Positions 46,091 to 58,963 of a stretch of DNA of 64,000 nt are shown here, one piece after another; position 1 is the stretch's first letter; each line of letters begins with the position of its first letter. The notes beneath the pieces are model-generated. The model made no database searches. It saw only the letters and a list, made by a program, of their open reading frames with translations, and had not been told where the DNA came from. Origin of the DNA: Micropterus salmoides (Eukaryota; Chordata; Actinopteri; Centrarchiformes; Centrarchidae). Both the position numbers and the translations under genes were made by a program. The DNA lies in contig NW_024043372.1 of assembly GCF_014851395.1 (NCBI RefSeq), forward strand, positions 20,878,977 to 20,942,976. Direction: 5' to 3'.

Positions 46091-49000
46091 CTGAATTTTG
46101 TTGCGCCTCAATTAACGTTATTATGGTATGGATGGTCGAAGGTCCTGAAAGATACATACGCGGTTTCTTTCATGTTCTTCCTTGATTCATGAACATAAAT
46201 AAACACTACTATAATAACAGTATTATTATTAATTTGGAGAAACACTGCTGGGAAATGCTGTCCCACACCAATACCAACACAGATACATTTCTCTGAACTT
46301 TGACCTTTCACAAAACTAATTCCACAATAGGTTAGTTCACCATTGTAATGGCAACTGCTTCACTGCTTTACCTACCTGAAGAAATCCCACTTCAAAATCT
46401 GACTATAACCATACATACCGTATACACGTACAATATCAAGTCCTTTCACTGTACAGTTTAGGAGACAATTATTAGGAAACTCACCTCTTGGCACAATTTG
46501 TAGGAATGTTCTTTTTTTGGTAGAAAAAAGAATAAATGTTCTTTTTAAACAAAAAAGAACATTTGTATTTAAGTGTAGGTAATGGTGCGAGTTATTGAAT
46601 CTCACATAATAGTTTAATTAAATGTTCTGAGGGAGGAGATAACACTCAGAACTCTGCCCTTTGCAACCCATTTCTGTCTGGCCTTATCATAGTTCAAATG
46701 AATGCCCCTGAATGTAGGCTATAAAGATAATCAATAAATGTTTTGCAGTGAAAGGGTAATAACTTTTCAATTATTCAAAATGTTGAAATAACATGTTTGC
46801 TAACGATAATGGCTAATTTAATGAGCTGATGTATTAAGATATATTTATTAAAATTTTCTCTCTGTTTAATCTGATCCTCTCCAAGTTGGTGCAGTGAAAT
46901 GATTCCAAATCTGTGCCAGTGATAGTAGAAGACATGAGGAAGCAGATGCCAAGACAGCGGAGAACTAACCTATTGAGTAATTACTTTGGTTAACGGTCAA
47001 AGTTACAATATAAATGTAAGTGTGTTTGTGTACATTTTGGTGTTGAAGGGGATTTTAAGGTGGGATTTCTCCAAGTTGGTGCAGTGAAACAATACCAAAT
47101 TTGTACCAGTTATAACAGAATTATATCATATATATTGACAATGTTGAACTATACTTTTTAAGTAGTTAGTTTAGTGAAAGGTCAAAGTTTGGTGTTGGAG
47201 GGCATTTCCAAGCAGGATTTCTCCAAATTGATGCAGTAATACTACTAATAATAATAATAATAAATATTGTTATTATATTCATTATATTCGTGTTGTTTAT
47301 AAAACAACTAAGATCACGAAAGAAAACGCGTATGTGTCTTTCAGAACCTTTGCCTTGCTCAAGGACCATAATAACACGAAAATAGGCGCAAACGAAATTC
47401 AGACATCGGCTGGTTTCACCACCGTTTCGCAACCGGTGTTTCCTGCTTGCGAGAATTGCAGGCCCCTCGTGATAACGGTCATTTTTGCTGAGAAAAGAGG
47501 TGGATGCAAATCTCGGCTGGTAGCCTACAAAATCTGATCTGCCGAATTATGCCTCCACCTCTTTAGGTCCTTTTCAGACACTTTGCTGTGCTCATTGATC
47601 AAACGGCATTATCACCACATATATTTACTAAATGTCAAGGAATGGTACTTCTGCTAAGTGTATTGAAATATTAAAGACTGTAAACGTTCATAAAATATAT
47701 ACTTCTAATCATTTAACACCATTGATGGACCCCACAAAGAATATCATAGCGTTTAGAAGCAGTATTTGGAGGTGCATGCAATTCTCGGCAGGCAGCAAAA
47801 CTCGGCATAACACCGGCACAGATATTCGCAGCTCACGTTACAGCAGCATTTAACTGCAGGATAAGCTATATGTCTGTGTCTTGACCTATGGTGTTGACCT
47901 ATAGTTAAAGGTCGGGTATGCGCTTCTGGATAAATCCAGTACCATGAAAACCACCACGATACAGAGGGAACAACAACAACAACAACACATCAAGTAAAGT
48001 CAGTGGTGACAGCGATTTACTCCCAACTCTGCTGCTACGACCACAACAGCATCATATCTTGGCAAACTACAAAGTACAAACTAGATGTCGTCGGGCAGGT
48101 AATTAAGTATTAAACTAAAAAATAAAACTGTTAATACATTTTCTTTGCCCTCATCGGTTTGTGTCCTGTTTTGTGTGTGTTACGCGACATTGCAAATGAG
48201 GGCAACCAACCTCTGTGGTTCTTTCAATAAAAGTTTGAATGAATTAATATAACGTTACCTGTTTTTTATAGTCTATGGTTAGCTGACAAACAAATCACGG
48301 CTGGATGATTAAATGTTGAGTCGGAGCTGTTTGTTCCCCCTTCACAGAGACAGAGCTGTGTACAAACGCCGGGTTGTGTTTTCTGCGCAGAGAGGACAGC
48401 GAGGAAATGCTCGCTGAATTTCACAAAAAGACTTGTAACCCACTTTTAAATAGACTAGCTAAGAGTGGAGGTAGTAAGCAAGGATTACAGGACAGCGAAA
48501 CAACGATACATGTATTTAATTATTGTTTTTTTAGCTAGATATCCCCCTCTATACTCACCGTGCGCAGTCAACTCAGCGCGTCATGTACGCAGCTTCCCTG
48601 GTTCAGCTGGTAGGGCTGTTCCTGCCTTTCAACATAAAAGACCTGCCACAGGAATGAAATTCTACCTTTTAACTGAACGTTTATTTCTAACTGTTTTGAG
48701 ACATTAACATAAAAATATGTTATTTCAAAACAGATATGCACGAGTTCGGGCCTTGACCAAGAAAACGGTCACAACTATATTGACTATATTTGTAAAAACT
48801 ATATGTAATACACACGTTTTAACTGCTGTTACAAAAAAAGTAATGAGGTGAAACTTAATTCTTACAACAGTCGACATCAGTAGTTTTTTGCGCTTAATTT
48901 ATACTATTTCATTATGTAACAGTATACAGTACCAAGGGTGAAGAAAGTATTCACATCCTTAAAAGTAGCAATACTAGATTAAAATACAGGCATGCAAAGG

Positions 49001-50245
49001 AAAGTTAACAATACACTTTGGGCAAGCAAGAACCAGATTAGTTCTTTAGTGGTATGTACAAGGTCATAACCCTGTTAACATTATCCAGTTTGACTCGGAA
49101 AATTTGAATTGTAATATAATTCAAATGTGTTCATATAGCCTAACAATATCATTATCCATTAAAAATGGCTTTTGATGCTATTGTATAATGCTGCAATATC
49201 CATCTCAAACTGCAAAACAACTTATATCAGGCACAGATTGAAGGTTAATTTGTCTCTGTATATAATAAGGTCAGCTGGAAGTGTAATTTTAGCATGTTGG
49301 GTCCTTGGAAGAGGGACAGCGTGCTGATATATCGGCCGAGACAGGTGAAAGGTTGTTGTCTTGCTTCTGCAAGTGTGAAACTGGTTAGAGCTGCAACTCT
49401 GCAGACACACACACACAATGACAGGCACAGTGCTTCAGTGAACATATATGTTCTGAAAGGCAGCAGTATAATAACCTCAAAACAGCACATTATATAAATA
49501 CATCAAACAACCTTAAGTTCCCAAAACAACTGAAACATACAAAACACTACATTTTTGTTTTTATTTTAAGTTCTGCATATATCTTAATTTAACATTTGCA
49601 CGATTGTCCAAACTTATTGCAAATATATTACATATAAGTTTATCATCATTATATTAACAAATGTGAACATTTTTTGTCATTTAATATGGTCCATATTATT
49701 TTATACATTTTTTAAATTACATTGTATCAGTTCTGTTTGCCTTTGTGGAGAACAGCATATGTTTTCTTGGAAGCTACCAGAACTGTTTGTCGAGTGTGAA
49801 GCGAACAGAAGCTTTTTAAACACAGGCACCTGCTACATCTGCATGTTTACAGTAACCTACATGTCACCTACAAAAATGGTAACAGTGAAGCGAACATATT
49901 CCATGTTTTAACATGCAAAGAGTCACATGAAACAAAACTCACCACTAAGTCTGATGGAGTTTTTTTTCCTGACAAGCTGAGCTGAACTACTCTGGTATGT
50001 TTGGGTGACACTATGGAAAACTGAAAAAATAACTATAACTTTTTTTTATTTTGGGAACTGAAATACTGTAGTGTTAATGGTCACATTGATAACAGATTTT
50101 ACATGCCATATTCCATGTATTAAAACCTACTCCCATGTCAATGTTCCTTGCTTCAGGTGTTGACAAGATGAGAATAATGCGGATCTTACTATTTTTTAGC
50201 GAAACTGTCACCGCACTAAACCACCCTCTTCCTCCGCTACATATC
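45960..50245. other. Intergenic region between abhd14a and acy1
   Basis: Contains the acy1 promoter end, the tandem repeat at 46880-47240, an (AAT)n run near 47249-47263, and otherwise nothing recognised. The abhd14a 3' UTR should start at 50245 and run left. Confidence 0.5.
46880..47240. repeat. Decayed tandem repeat, period about 150-190 bases
   Basis: The text ctccaagttggtgcagtgaaa begins units at about 46880 and 47069, and a diverged third (ctccaaattgatgcagtaat) begins at about 47220. Shared downstream words are accagt, ggtcaaagtt and ggtgttg. Confidence 0.75.
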
Positions 50246-52730
50246 TCACTTTAGTTTGCCAAGGAAGTCAATCAATCCTTGGTGAAATTCTCTGGGTTTG
50301 TCCATGTAGCAGGCATGGCGAGCTCCCTCCAACTTTAGCACAACGTGATGTGGAAGTTGTATGAGGTTCTTGTGGGACTGAGCACCCAGATTTGTGTCCA
50401 GGGCTCCGAACACAATCAGAGTAGGAGTCTGAAAAGCACACAGGAGTGAGAAGTCAAAGTGAGAGACTATACAACGTTTTCACAAATCCACAGACCACGG
50501 CTTTACAGTGTGGAAAAATACACACATTCATGGCTAAGTTGTTGCTGGACAATCCACCATGTACGGCAAACTTTCAAATAATACTGCAATCAGTGTGTAA
50601 GTTTTAGTGGGTTACGAATTACAACCAGTGGCTCACGGAGCATCCATGTGCTCCTCGGATGGTCCCATTTCCCGAGTTGTAAAGTCGTTCTTCCGACTTC
50701 AGTGCGTGTTCATGTGCTCTTAAGTCGGAATGTGGAATCAACATGGACGCTACTACAAAGATGTGTCGGATTAGCATTATCAGAGCGTATAAACACGCAG
50801 ACATCTAGTTCACTCTACATGGACAACTAATTACGTTTCTAAAACAGTAATATTATTACAGTTACTAATCCAAGTAACGCTGCGTTACTGCACCATCCTT
50901 AACGTGAATGCGCGACTGTGCGGCAGGTCAGCAGCACCGGATTTTGTTGTTCATTTGCGCTGATAGCCAAAAACTAAAGGAAGAAAGGAGAACGAGGGAA
51001 AGAGGTGTTCGATCCACAGCTGTAAGTAGCTACTGCCATTATTGTGTCAGAGTCTAAGATGCAAAGAACATTGTCTTCCGTTGCATCTGCTAAAGCAACA
51101 CTGCAACGTGAAACTTACAGAAAGAAACTCCAGCAGCTACTGTCACTGATGCTTGGACTCGTCGGGAGAGAGTGGCGTTATCGTAATGTTTTGTAAAAAT
51201 ACTGAATACTGCTCTTATAAATAGGCTACATGTGCAGAAAAACAGTAGTTCAAAAGTCGGGATTTACTTGCTTTATTTTTTATTTCAGGCGCTGGTGTTA
51301 AGAAACGTTAGGTCTGGGCTTTTGTTTGTTTTGTTTTGTAAAAAACACACTCCTTGCTGCTGTTATGAATATGATGTTAGTTAAAAAGTCAGGAGAGGCT
51401 GCTTTGTTTGGGGTTGAAGGGGGGTGGTAGTGAAAGCAGTGTTTCCCATAATTATCAACGCCGCCACCCTAGGCTATTGATTTTTTAAAATTTTTATTAG
51501 GCGTATTTAAAATTTTTAAAACCTGTCCAAAGTTAGAATATAGCTGGGTTGTCTCATATTTGCACAATCTTTCCCGCTCTCACCTCAATAGTTTGGTACT
51601 GCTGTGGAGTGTAACTTCGGGTGCCGACTGGTGCAATGGGAATGAAACCATGTAGCTGAGCACTGTTCTTCATGAGGAAGGGGATGGAGTAATGTCCACT
51701 CATGGAGGGGCTCAAAAGCACAGCTGCCCTGACACCCAAAGACTCCATGAACCTTGAAAGGAGGTCCACCCGATTCTGGTCGGTCTTCAGAGCGTCTGAG
51801 TCTGGCGATTTTCCATACCCTACAAGAAGAAGAAATTGTGAAAAGGTAAGACATTATTATTATTATTGTTATTTTTAAATAAATGTAACTACAAACTGTT
51901 CAGAACTGTGTTCTTTGAAATGTGTACACAGTAGATTTTGAATGTATTCAGACCGGTTCACTTTTTATTTATATTCTTGTGTTGCATACTTCAGAAAAAA
52001 AAAAAAAATCACACCAAGATGGGAGTTTTGAGTTCTTCTTAAGCTACTCTGCTCTCTACACTGAACCTGAATCCTTGAAATTAATTAGCATACCAGACAA
52101 TACATACAGCGATGACAATTGTGTGTAAAAGTGATGTCATTATTATTTTCACTAACATTAGTGGTGGTTATGTGCCTACCTGGCAGGTCCATTGCTAAGG
52201 CCTGATATCCATTGGTCGCCAGCAGGGCCATCGTACCGAGTTCTTCCCAGGTTTTGGATGTGAAGGCCTGGCCATGAAGAAGAACCACTTGCAGCCTGCA
52301 AACAGAAATTGTTTTCTTCTCCGTTTCTCAGCGTTTAATAACTAGCACAGACCTGGCAAGGTGAGCATGTTATCAGCCCTGCCTGTGTATGTTAAGCATC
52401 TAAAACTTACCAACAGACGACCCACACAGCACATTACCTCCCAAAATGTTCACTTGTGTCAACTCACCTCGGCAATATCTGTCGCCCAGCTCCATCAACA
52501 GGCAACGCTTCTCTGAAGAACAGTGGAGGGTCCCCTGGGAGCTGTCCAGTGCGAATAGAGACGTTGATGGTCGGAAGAGGAGGTGGCGGGGTGGCCATCA
52601 GTCCCATTCTTTGAGCTTCAAGAGACGGCTCCATGCTGCCCTGGCGAATGGATGGCAGCAGCAGGTACAGCAGTAACGTGGCCAACAACACCAGGCCCAG
52701 AACAACAAGACGATTACGCAAGAAATTCAT
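50246..52730 (-). CDS. abhd14a: Protein ABHD14A-like, membrane-anchored alpha/beta hydrolase
   Basis: Four coding exons: 52730-52468, 52295-52180, 51819-51584 and 50428-50246 (stop TGA at 50248-50246), about 265 aa against 271 in human. Residues ~8-26 form one hydrophobic segment (LVVLGLVLLATLLLYLLL), so the protein is probably a type II membrane protein; ABHD14B lacks this. The hydrolase core begins LQVVLLHGQAFTSKTWEELG. The nucleophile is S165 in SPSMSG, the acid D216 in GALD and the base H243 in ARHACY. The substrate is not established for the family. A 5' UTR acceptor (ttttcctag) lies near 52750. The gene sits upstream of acy1 in the same direction, as in human. Confidence 0.95.
50580..50800. 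repeat. Dispersed fish repeat in abhd14a intron 3
   Basis: Text tcccgagttgtaaagtcg, ttccgacttcagtgcg and taagtcggaatgtgg belongs to the same general repeat type as bases 425-600. The intron (50429-51583) holds no further exon. Confidence 0.4.
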
Positions 52731-53399
52731 TTCGTCAAGATGAACGATCTAGGAAAAGTAGTAGACAGTACATTTTCTGAGAGCCCATCATTTCGATATT
52801 ATTCATTTAATATTTCTATTTGCTTAATAATGTTTATGGACGTTGACATCATGATCCACCCATCCATTGTGGTTTACTGTATGCTTTTGTCAGTGTTCAT
52901 TTTCTAAAAGTGTACGAGCAGTTTTTAAAACCACCCTCTTAGGTTTAATCATCCCCATTGACATATTCATCAACTATATGGCGGAGATAGCATGAACAGG
53001 AAAACAATCTTTCTCTAGACTGATGTCTCCAGATGTCAGCAATTATCTTGAACATTCACACAAAGCCACTGTAAAAGAAACCTTCTGTTCTTTTGACATT
53101 ACTGAAGTGTAGTTCTACCTTCATGAGGTGAACATGAATAGTTTTAAATTCTGCATCTTAGAAAGAAAAAGATTTGCTCAAAAGTGAAGGTTTCAGTGGA
53201 CAGATAAGGCCTTGGCAAAGAAGGTGAACACTGCAAATTGCCAACCACAATCCAATCAGCATTAAGCGCACAATGAACACTGCTCGAGGTGCAACCAGAA
53301 AACTGTACCTGTGGCTGTTGATGTCAACCAGGTAAGGATGGTTTGACAGTTTAGGACCGAATGTGGTTGTGCAGGGATACAGGTTGAAACTAAAAACAC

Positions 53400-54010
53400 C
53401 CAAAGCGACGTGAAAGCTAAATGAAAGTTAACCATCCAGGATTGAGAAGAACACAGCTGTAGTAAGCGGGCCTGTGTAATTTAGATAAAAATATACAAAA
53501 AAGCTAAGATTAGCTCGATGTGACGCTCTTCTACTAACGTTAGCTACATCTCTGTATCAATGGGACGCTGTATGAGACGAGATGTGATAATGATGCAGCA
53601 CCAGAGAACATACCAACACAGAGCAGATAATTGTTAAGACACGTTCACTGACAGAAGGACGAGGCTTCCTGCTTTATCGTCATGTCTTCTGCATTGCTGG
53701 TTGCCAGTGAAATGTTGCTGGAAGGCTTCGGGGTCGATGCTGGTGGTCGGTTTAGCTAACGTTAGCAAACTGAGAGGCGCTAGCTACACATGTTTTTACT
53801 GACAATAAACTACATTTACAGTCACCCTTCCTCGGACAGAAAATTTCCCATCAACCAAAAGTAAAGACTGAAACAACCACCCGAGCAAGTCCACAAATGC
53901 AAAAATATATTTGATCTACGGCGGTCTAAACGGGTCTAAACTGTCTGTTCCTCATCGGAGCACATTGCGAGCTGCACAAAACAAAACTAAGCATCAATAC
54001 GTCATTTCCT
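53400..54010 (-). promoter_or_regulatory. Likely abhd14a upstream exon and promoter area
   Basis: The acceptor just before the abhd14a start codon implies an upstream noncoding exon. The stretch 53.5-54.0 kb is the first non-repetitive, moderately GC-rich sequence upstream (for example near 53690-53760), so it is the best guess for the promoter. No specific donor or TATA box is called. Confidence 0.2.
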
Positions 54011-54130
54011 GCTGAAGCGGTCAGAAAATTCACACATTTGTCAAAGATACATAGTCTATTTTAAATTAACGCACGTGTTTTCCAGATAACACGACGTGGT
54101 GTTGGATACTTAGTAACAACAACAAATAAT

Positions 54131-54166
54131 GTGTATATATATAGATCTCTCTCTATATATACACAC

Positions 54167-54202
<36 letters not shown>

Positions 54203-54211
54203 TATGTGTAT

Positions 54212-54250
<39 letters not shown>
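54131..54250. repeat. Compound (TA)n/(TG)n/(CA)n palindromic microsatellite
   Basis: Runs of ta, tc, ta, ca, ta, tg, then ca and ta. The tg run around 54191-54202 and the ca run around 54213-54230 are complementary, and both are flanked by (TA)n, so the tract can fold on itself. It lies just upstream of the presumed abhd14a promoter. Confidence 0.9.
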
Positions 54251-57050
54251 ATGACTCTAAACCATTTTGAACTTTCCCCAAAGAAAGGAACAGAAATTAG
54301 TTGATTTAAAGGAAGTGTTTGTGCTATTCGGTGCAGGAAAGGATGTGATGTCTTTTACATTGTCCATCTGCTTTTGATCTTTGGGAAATACAACAAAATT
54401 CCATAAACCAAACTTCAATGTATTTAATGTCACTTGTAGTTTATACCTGGATACCCCGAAACACTGTCTCAAGTTGAACCCCTGAGGTTTATGACAGTAC
54501 TTAATTTTTAGTCGTCTCTCTTTCAAGGTACAAGGTAGATTTATTTAATATTTTACAACACAGGGTTGTATAATGAGATCTTTTGATTTCAATATGTAAT
54601 ACCTCATAGGCTGTCTTTTCCTGTAACTTTGTTGTAAAATGCAAACATCAGTCTGAGTCATCAGTATTTGATACAGATACAGCACAGCAAAATATTATTG
54701 CAGAAACACTAAACATGTGTTGTTAAATAGATGGAACAACAATGTTCAAAGAGCCCAGCAGTGGGTGTATAAGCTGATGATGCCCATTTAAAAGCAGAAT
54801 CTTTTTAAGACAAAAAAACACTCCCAGTAGGCAACAGTCTACAGAAAATTACTGTTTTAATATTAAAATGCATTGATTCAAAAGGAGAATATGAAATGTT
54901 AAATACATTAAAATCCTGTGCAACCCTTTCATTTCATTTTCTCAGGCTTTCAGATGACACAATCAAAACACTTTGGTAAAGTAAGGCTTTTAAATTAAAG
55001 GTCATTTCCTTATTAAAGTTGAAACAACTGCTTCTAAAATGGAGGGATGGAGTGGTAAAAAAAGTAAAAACAACAAAAGCCAAACAACTGTATGCAAGTT
55101 GCAAGAAGATGTCATGTCCAAATAAAAACACACACATTCACAATAGAAAAACAATAGTACCTTTTACCTTCAACATACAGATTTCTGGACTACTACTGAA
55201 ATGGTCCAAAAATCCTTGCTCCTACTCTCTCTAACCTCTTCAAAGATAATGACAAACCAAATAAATGGTTAGACCATTTTTAAAATGCTACTGAGTTAAA
55301 GGCCAAGGAAGGTACAACAATCCCAACAATCATTTCTTTTCAGACAAGATTCACAGTGAACACATCTCGATCATGACATTATATGGAAAAACACCATAAC
55401 ATACTGTAATGTACTGAGTGTATGCCTTACAGGTATCTGTGTCCAGCAAAAGGATATAAGTTCACCTAATGTACATGGACTAAAGACAGATTCACCTCAA
55501 CAGAAAATTAGATGTTAGTTAAAGTGCAGCATTTTGAAATTTTGCAGCATACATAAAATGTTCTATTGCAATACTATTAGTGTGAGTCGCCGTTTATCAG
55601 TTGGTCAAAAAACAAACAAAAAAACAGTAAAACATTCACTTGCTCACTGGCATCAAAACTTATTTTAGGTAGCTAAATACTTTTTGGAGCCATACAGAAG
55701 TTACTGTATACATATGAAACTGCTCAGCTAGCTTCAGTTTAGCAAATATATTTACTTTAAGATTTAGGTACAGTAGTCGCTATCATTATAGTGCCACTCG
55801 CAGGAACCCCGACAGAAGCTGCAGTGCAAGCAAGTCAAACTACACACTAAAAAAATCATCATCAATCATCATCAATTTATAGCTCAATCAATACTGGATT
55901 TCTGAGGCTGATTAGATATTTGAAAGTTTAAAACATCTGATAACAGCACATCGGCCAACTTTTTTTGAACATAATCACAAAAATTTTCTAAAGGGTCCCT
56001 TATTTTGGTTACCAAATAACTGTGACAAAGACAATTTATAATGGAAAATAAACATATTTTGGGCATTTCTGTAATACAGTTTCTTGTTACTTATCAGTTG
56101 TCTGCAACGCCAATCCCAATATATCTGGGAAAAGCTTAAATCTCCAATGATCGTTTGGATTTATACTGCTAGTATCTGATAATCCTCCCCTCTGTTCTGA
56201 AGAAATGAACACATATTTATATAACTTGGTGGCTGAAATGTAACTTTGACATGAAGACCATAACTTGTTTTCACAGTGATATCCATGTAGATCAAAATAC
56301 ACTATTTGCAGACAAATAATCACATTAATATTTTTAGAGATCTTGTCCACACTTTCCTTTTCTATACATTTTCCTTGTTAATTAAAGGCATTTGTAGTTA
56401 ATATTAGTATAAGGTATAAAGCACTGTGCCCAGCAGAGGAAAACCTCAATAATCACAACTTGTAAACAAAGGCAACCATAAAGCAAGAGCACTTTGTAGC
56501 GCAGTTAAGGCACAATTTTCAACTGAAACAGGCAGGTCCAGTCGTGTTGTTTCTATAAGCCAAAGATAACCAAAGCGATGTGAGACTCCATTTGTCCTCA
56601 TTTATCACCTTCTGGTGTAGCTGGTGGAATCCAGCCGTCGTGTTATGTTGTTCGATTGTTTTCATAAGGCATTTTATCAGTTCCAAATTTACACTATAGT
56701 CCCATTGAATGTGGTGTGATAGTAGAAGTATATGGAGGTCAGGATCATTATGGAGCATGGCAGTTATGATTTTTGATTTCATAATTTGATATAAGTTAAT
56801 GAGCAGTTGCCATATTGATGGAAGGACATCAGTTCCAGGAGGCGGACCTCTTGTCTCTTGTCAGATGGCATCTGTGTGTGCTGGGGATAAAAGTCTCCTG
56901 TCATACTGGGAGACCTTTGAAAACACGACTGACTGTCTGCTGCTGTCAATGCATCTGTATCACTAGTGCACAGAAACTTACCACCTTGAAGTCAAACTGT
57001 CCTTTTCAGAGCCGGCAGAAGTAGTGAATACTTTGGGCTTCTCTGTTTCC
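54251..57050 (-). other. Probable hyal2 3' UTR and intergenic DNA
   Basis: AT-rich sequence without coding content. The hyal2 3' UTR must start at 57050 on the minus strand; its end cannot be placed. No repeat family was recognised here. Confidence 0.4.
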
Positions 57051-58963
57051 TCAGTGTAGCAGAGTGAGGAGTCCCAGTGGGAGTAAAAGGCAAAGGGGCC
57101 AGGTCCCAAAGACAGAGGAGGCTTTATTCTGCCCTTTTTCTTTCTGAGCACAGGCTTCACCCCTGTACCCACTGTAGCACTGGCACTGGAAGTGTGTGTG
57201 GAAACGAGCCAGCTCAGCTTGGCCAGGCACGCCTGTAACCTTCAGCCGTCCGCCCTGGCCGGTGATGCTGTGTGTTGAGGGGCTGAGATGCAGGTAAACG
57301 TCATTGTCTGGTATTTTGCGCAGACAGCGGCCGTGGGATTTACACAGCTCCTTACTGCACTGTTCTGCTGCTGTAGACACATTGAGCAGGTACTGGCCCA
57401 GCGGTCCCTGAAGATACTCATTTATGGCGGAGCAGCTGGCCTGCAAGCAACAAAAGAAAAGGTATATTAACCCCAAACCACTGAATACTAGGCTATTCAG
57501 CATCAAATGAGCAGAGTGCAATGCTTACCCTGCTGCCTGTATAGGAGGTGTCCCCCCAGAAGATTACACCTGCAACTCCAAGTGCAACGCTCTCACCAAT
57601 GGTAGAGACCAAATCCATCTGCAAAACATTTACACCAACAGTTTAGTCATGTTCCAAACAATGAGGGATTTTTAGTGCATTTGATTTCCACAAATGAATC
57701 AATACAAATTTATATTGTAACTAAGCTAATATATATTTAACAAACTATAATGTTAACCTGTATTTAATCTAAACTTCTCATGACAGCACACTTAGTCCAA
57801 GCTGAAACAATACTTAATGTTGTCGATTTTCCACATGCTACCCATAAAACTACACACTACACAGGCATTTTCTATTCATCAGCAACATGTGTTATCCTTG
57901 CAGCTCCATCCTCCCATCCAGTGGTTAAACATAATAACTGAACTCCTCCTAGATAACATAACAAATGTAGAAGTCTCCTGTACTTGATGAATTGTTGCTC
58001 TGGCCAACTAACCTCTGTTAGGGTGGTCATCTCATTGATGTAAGTAGGGCGGGTATAAACAAAAACAGGGCGTGCTAATCCATCCCCAACAGGTGCCAAG
58101 CGCATCGCCTCCTTCACCCTGTTTCGGACAAAGAGGCGCCCATAATTTGTGGAGCTCAGTACAGAGCCCATGTATATCGACGGGAAGAACGCCGTGCATT
58201 CCATCCACAGCCAGTTAAGTTGGTTATTGCGGTCCATCTCCACAGCAGGACAGCGGCCGTTGTAGTTCTTCAGGCCACTCCTGTAGTCATGGTTGTAACA
58301 ATCTGGAAACAGGTAGAAGCCCCACAGCTGATTGGGCCTCAGATTCTTGGCAAGTTTCAAAGTCTCCAGCATGAATTTGCGAGCCGACAGCTCAAATTCC
58401 TGCTGTGCAACTTTCTTCACTTGTTCCGGGGTCCACGTAGGGTTCTTTCTGGCCACCATTTCACGGGATTTATTTCGATAGATATCTTTAATATCCCAAT
58501 TTCGGATCCACAATGGGCGCCACTCCTCCCAGTCAAGAACAGCTAAACCTTTGGCCAGAGGTTCACGTAAATATTTTTGCAAACCTTCAGGCATCTTTTC
58601 ATAGTGCTGACTGAGGCTGGCAAGCTGTGGAAGGCCTCCGTTCACTGCAGTGCCACCATGCTCATAATAGGGATACAACCCAAGGCGTTCTTTATAGAAA
58701 ATGGTAAGGTTCTGCCGGACAAAGCCCTCATTGGGGGACGCCACAATGTCAAACTGGTCCAAAGATAAAGTTACACGATGTCGGGGAAAACAATCTTCTG
58801 TTGGGGCATTCCAGGCAAGAAGAACTGGCTTCTGGGAATATAATGGCCATCTTGTCTGCTTTATGTCTGCTGAACACACAACTGTCCATGATGTAAACAG
58901 AGTCAGAAGCAACCAGGGCAGCTGGCCAGCTGTGGTGAAGAGAGAGTGAAATACAGCCTCCAT
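57051..58963 (-). CDS. hyal2: Hyaluronidase-2 (GPI-anchored)
   Basis: Glycoside hydrolase family 56 enzyme that cleaves hyaluronan; mammalian HYAL2 is held on the cell surface by a GPI anchor. Three coding exons: 58963-58013 (317 codons), 57618-57529 (30 codons) and 57440-57051 (129 codons plus stop), 476 aa in total (human 473). Visible are a signal peptide (residues ~1-31), SPNEGFV, the catalytic DWEEW with D144 and proton donor E146, GFYLFPDCYNHDY, the EGF-like cysteine region near the C-terminus (CKSHGRC, FQCQCYSGYRGEAC), and a hydrophobic tail (CLLLPLGLLTLLH) suited to GPI attachment. The start chosen is the ATG at 58963. The C-terminal tail and overall match favour hyal2 over hyal1 or hyal3. 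Confidence 0.95.

Noticed and set aside
57425..57445. A downstream acceptor AG in hyal2 exon 3 (ggccag)
   Set aside because: Exon 2 ends phase 0 at AGG, so the first acceptor (ttgcag) already gives the right frame.
58220..58949. Several plus-strand open frames over hyal2
   Set aside because: They are antisense to the long hyal2 exon 1 and follow from its base composition.
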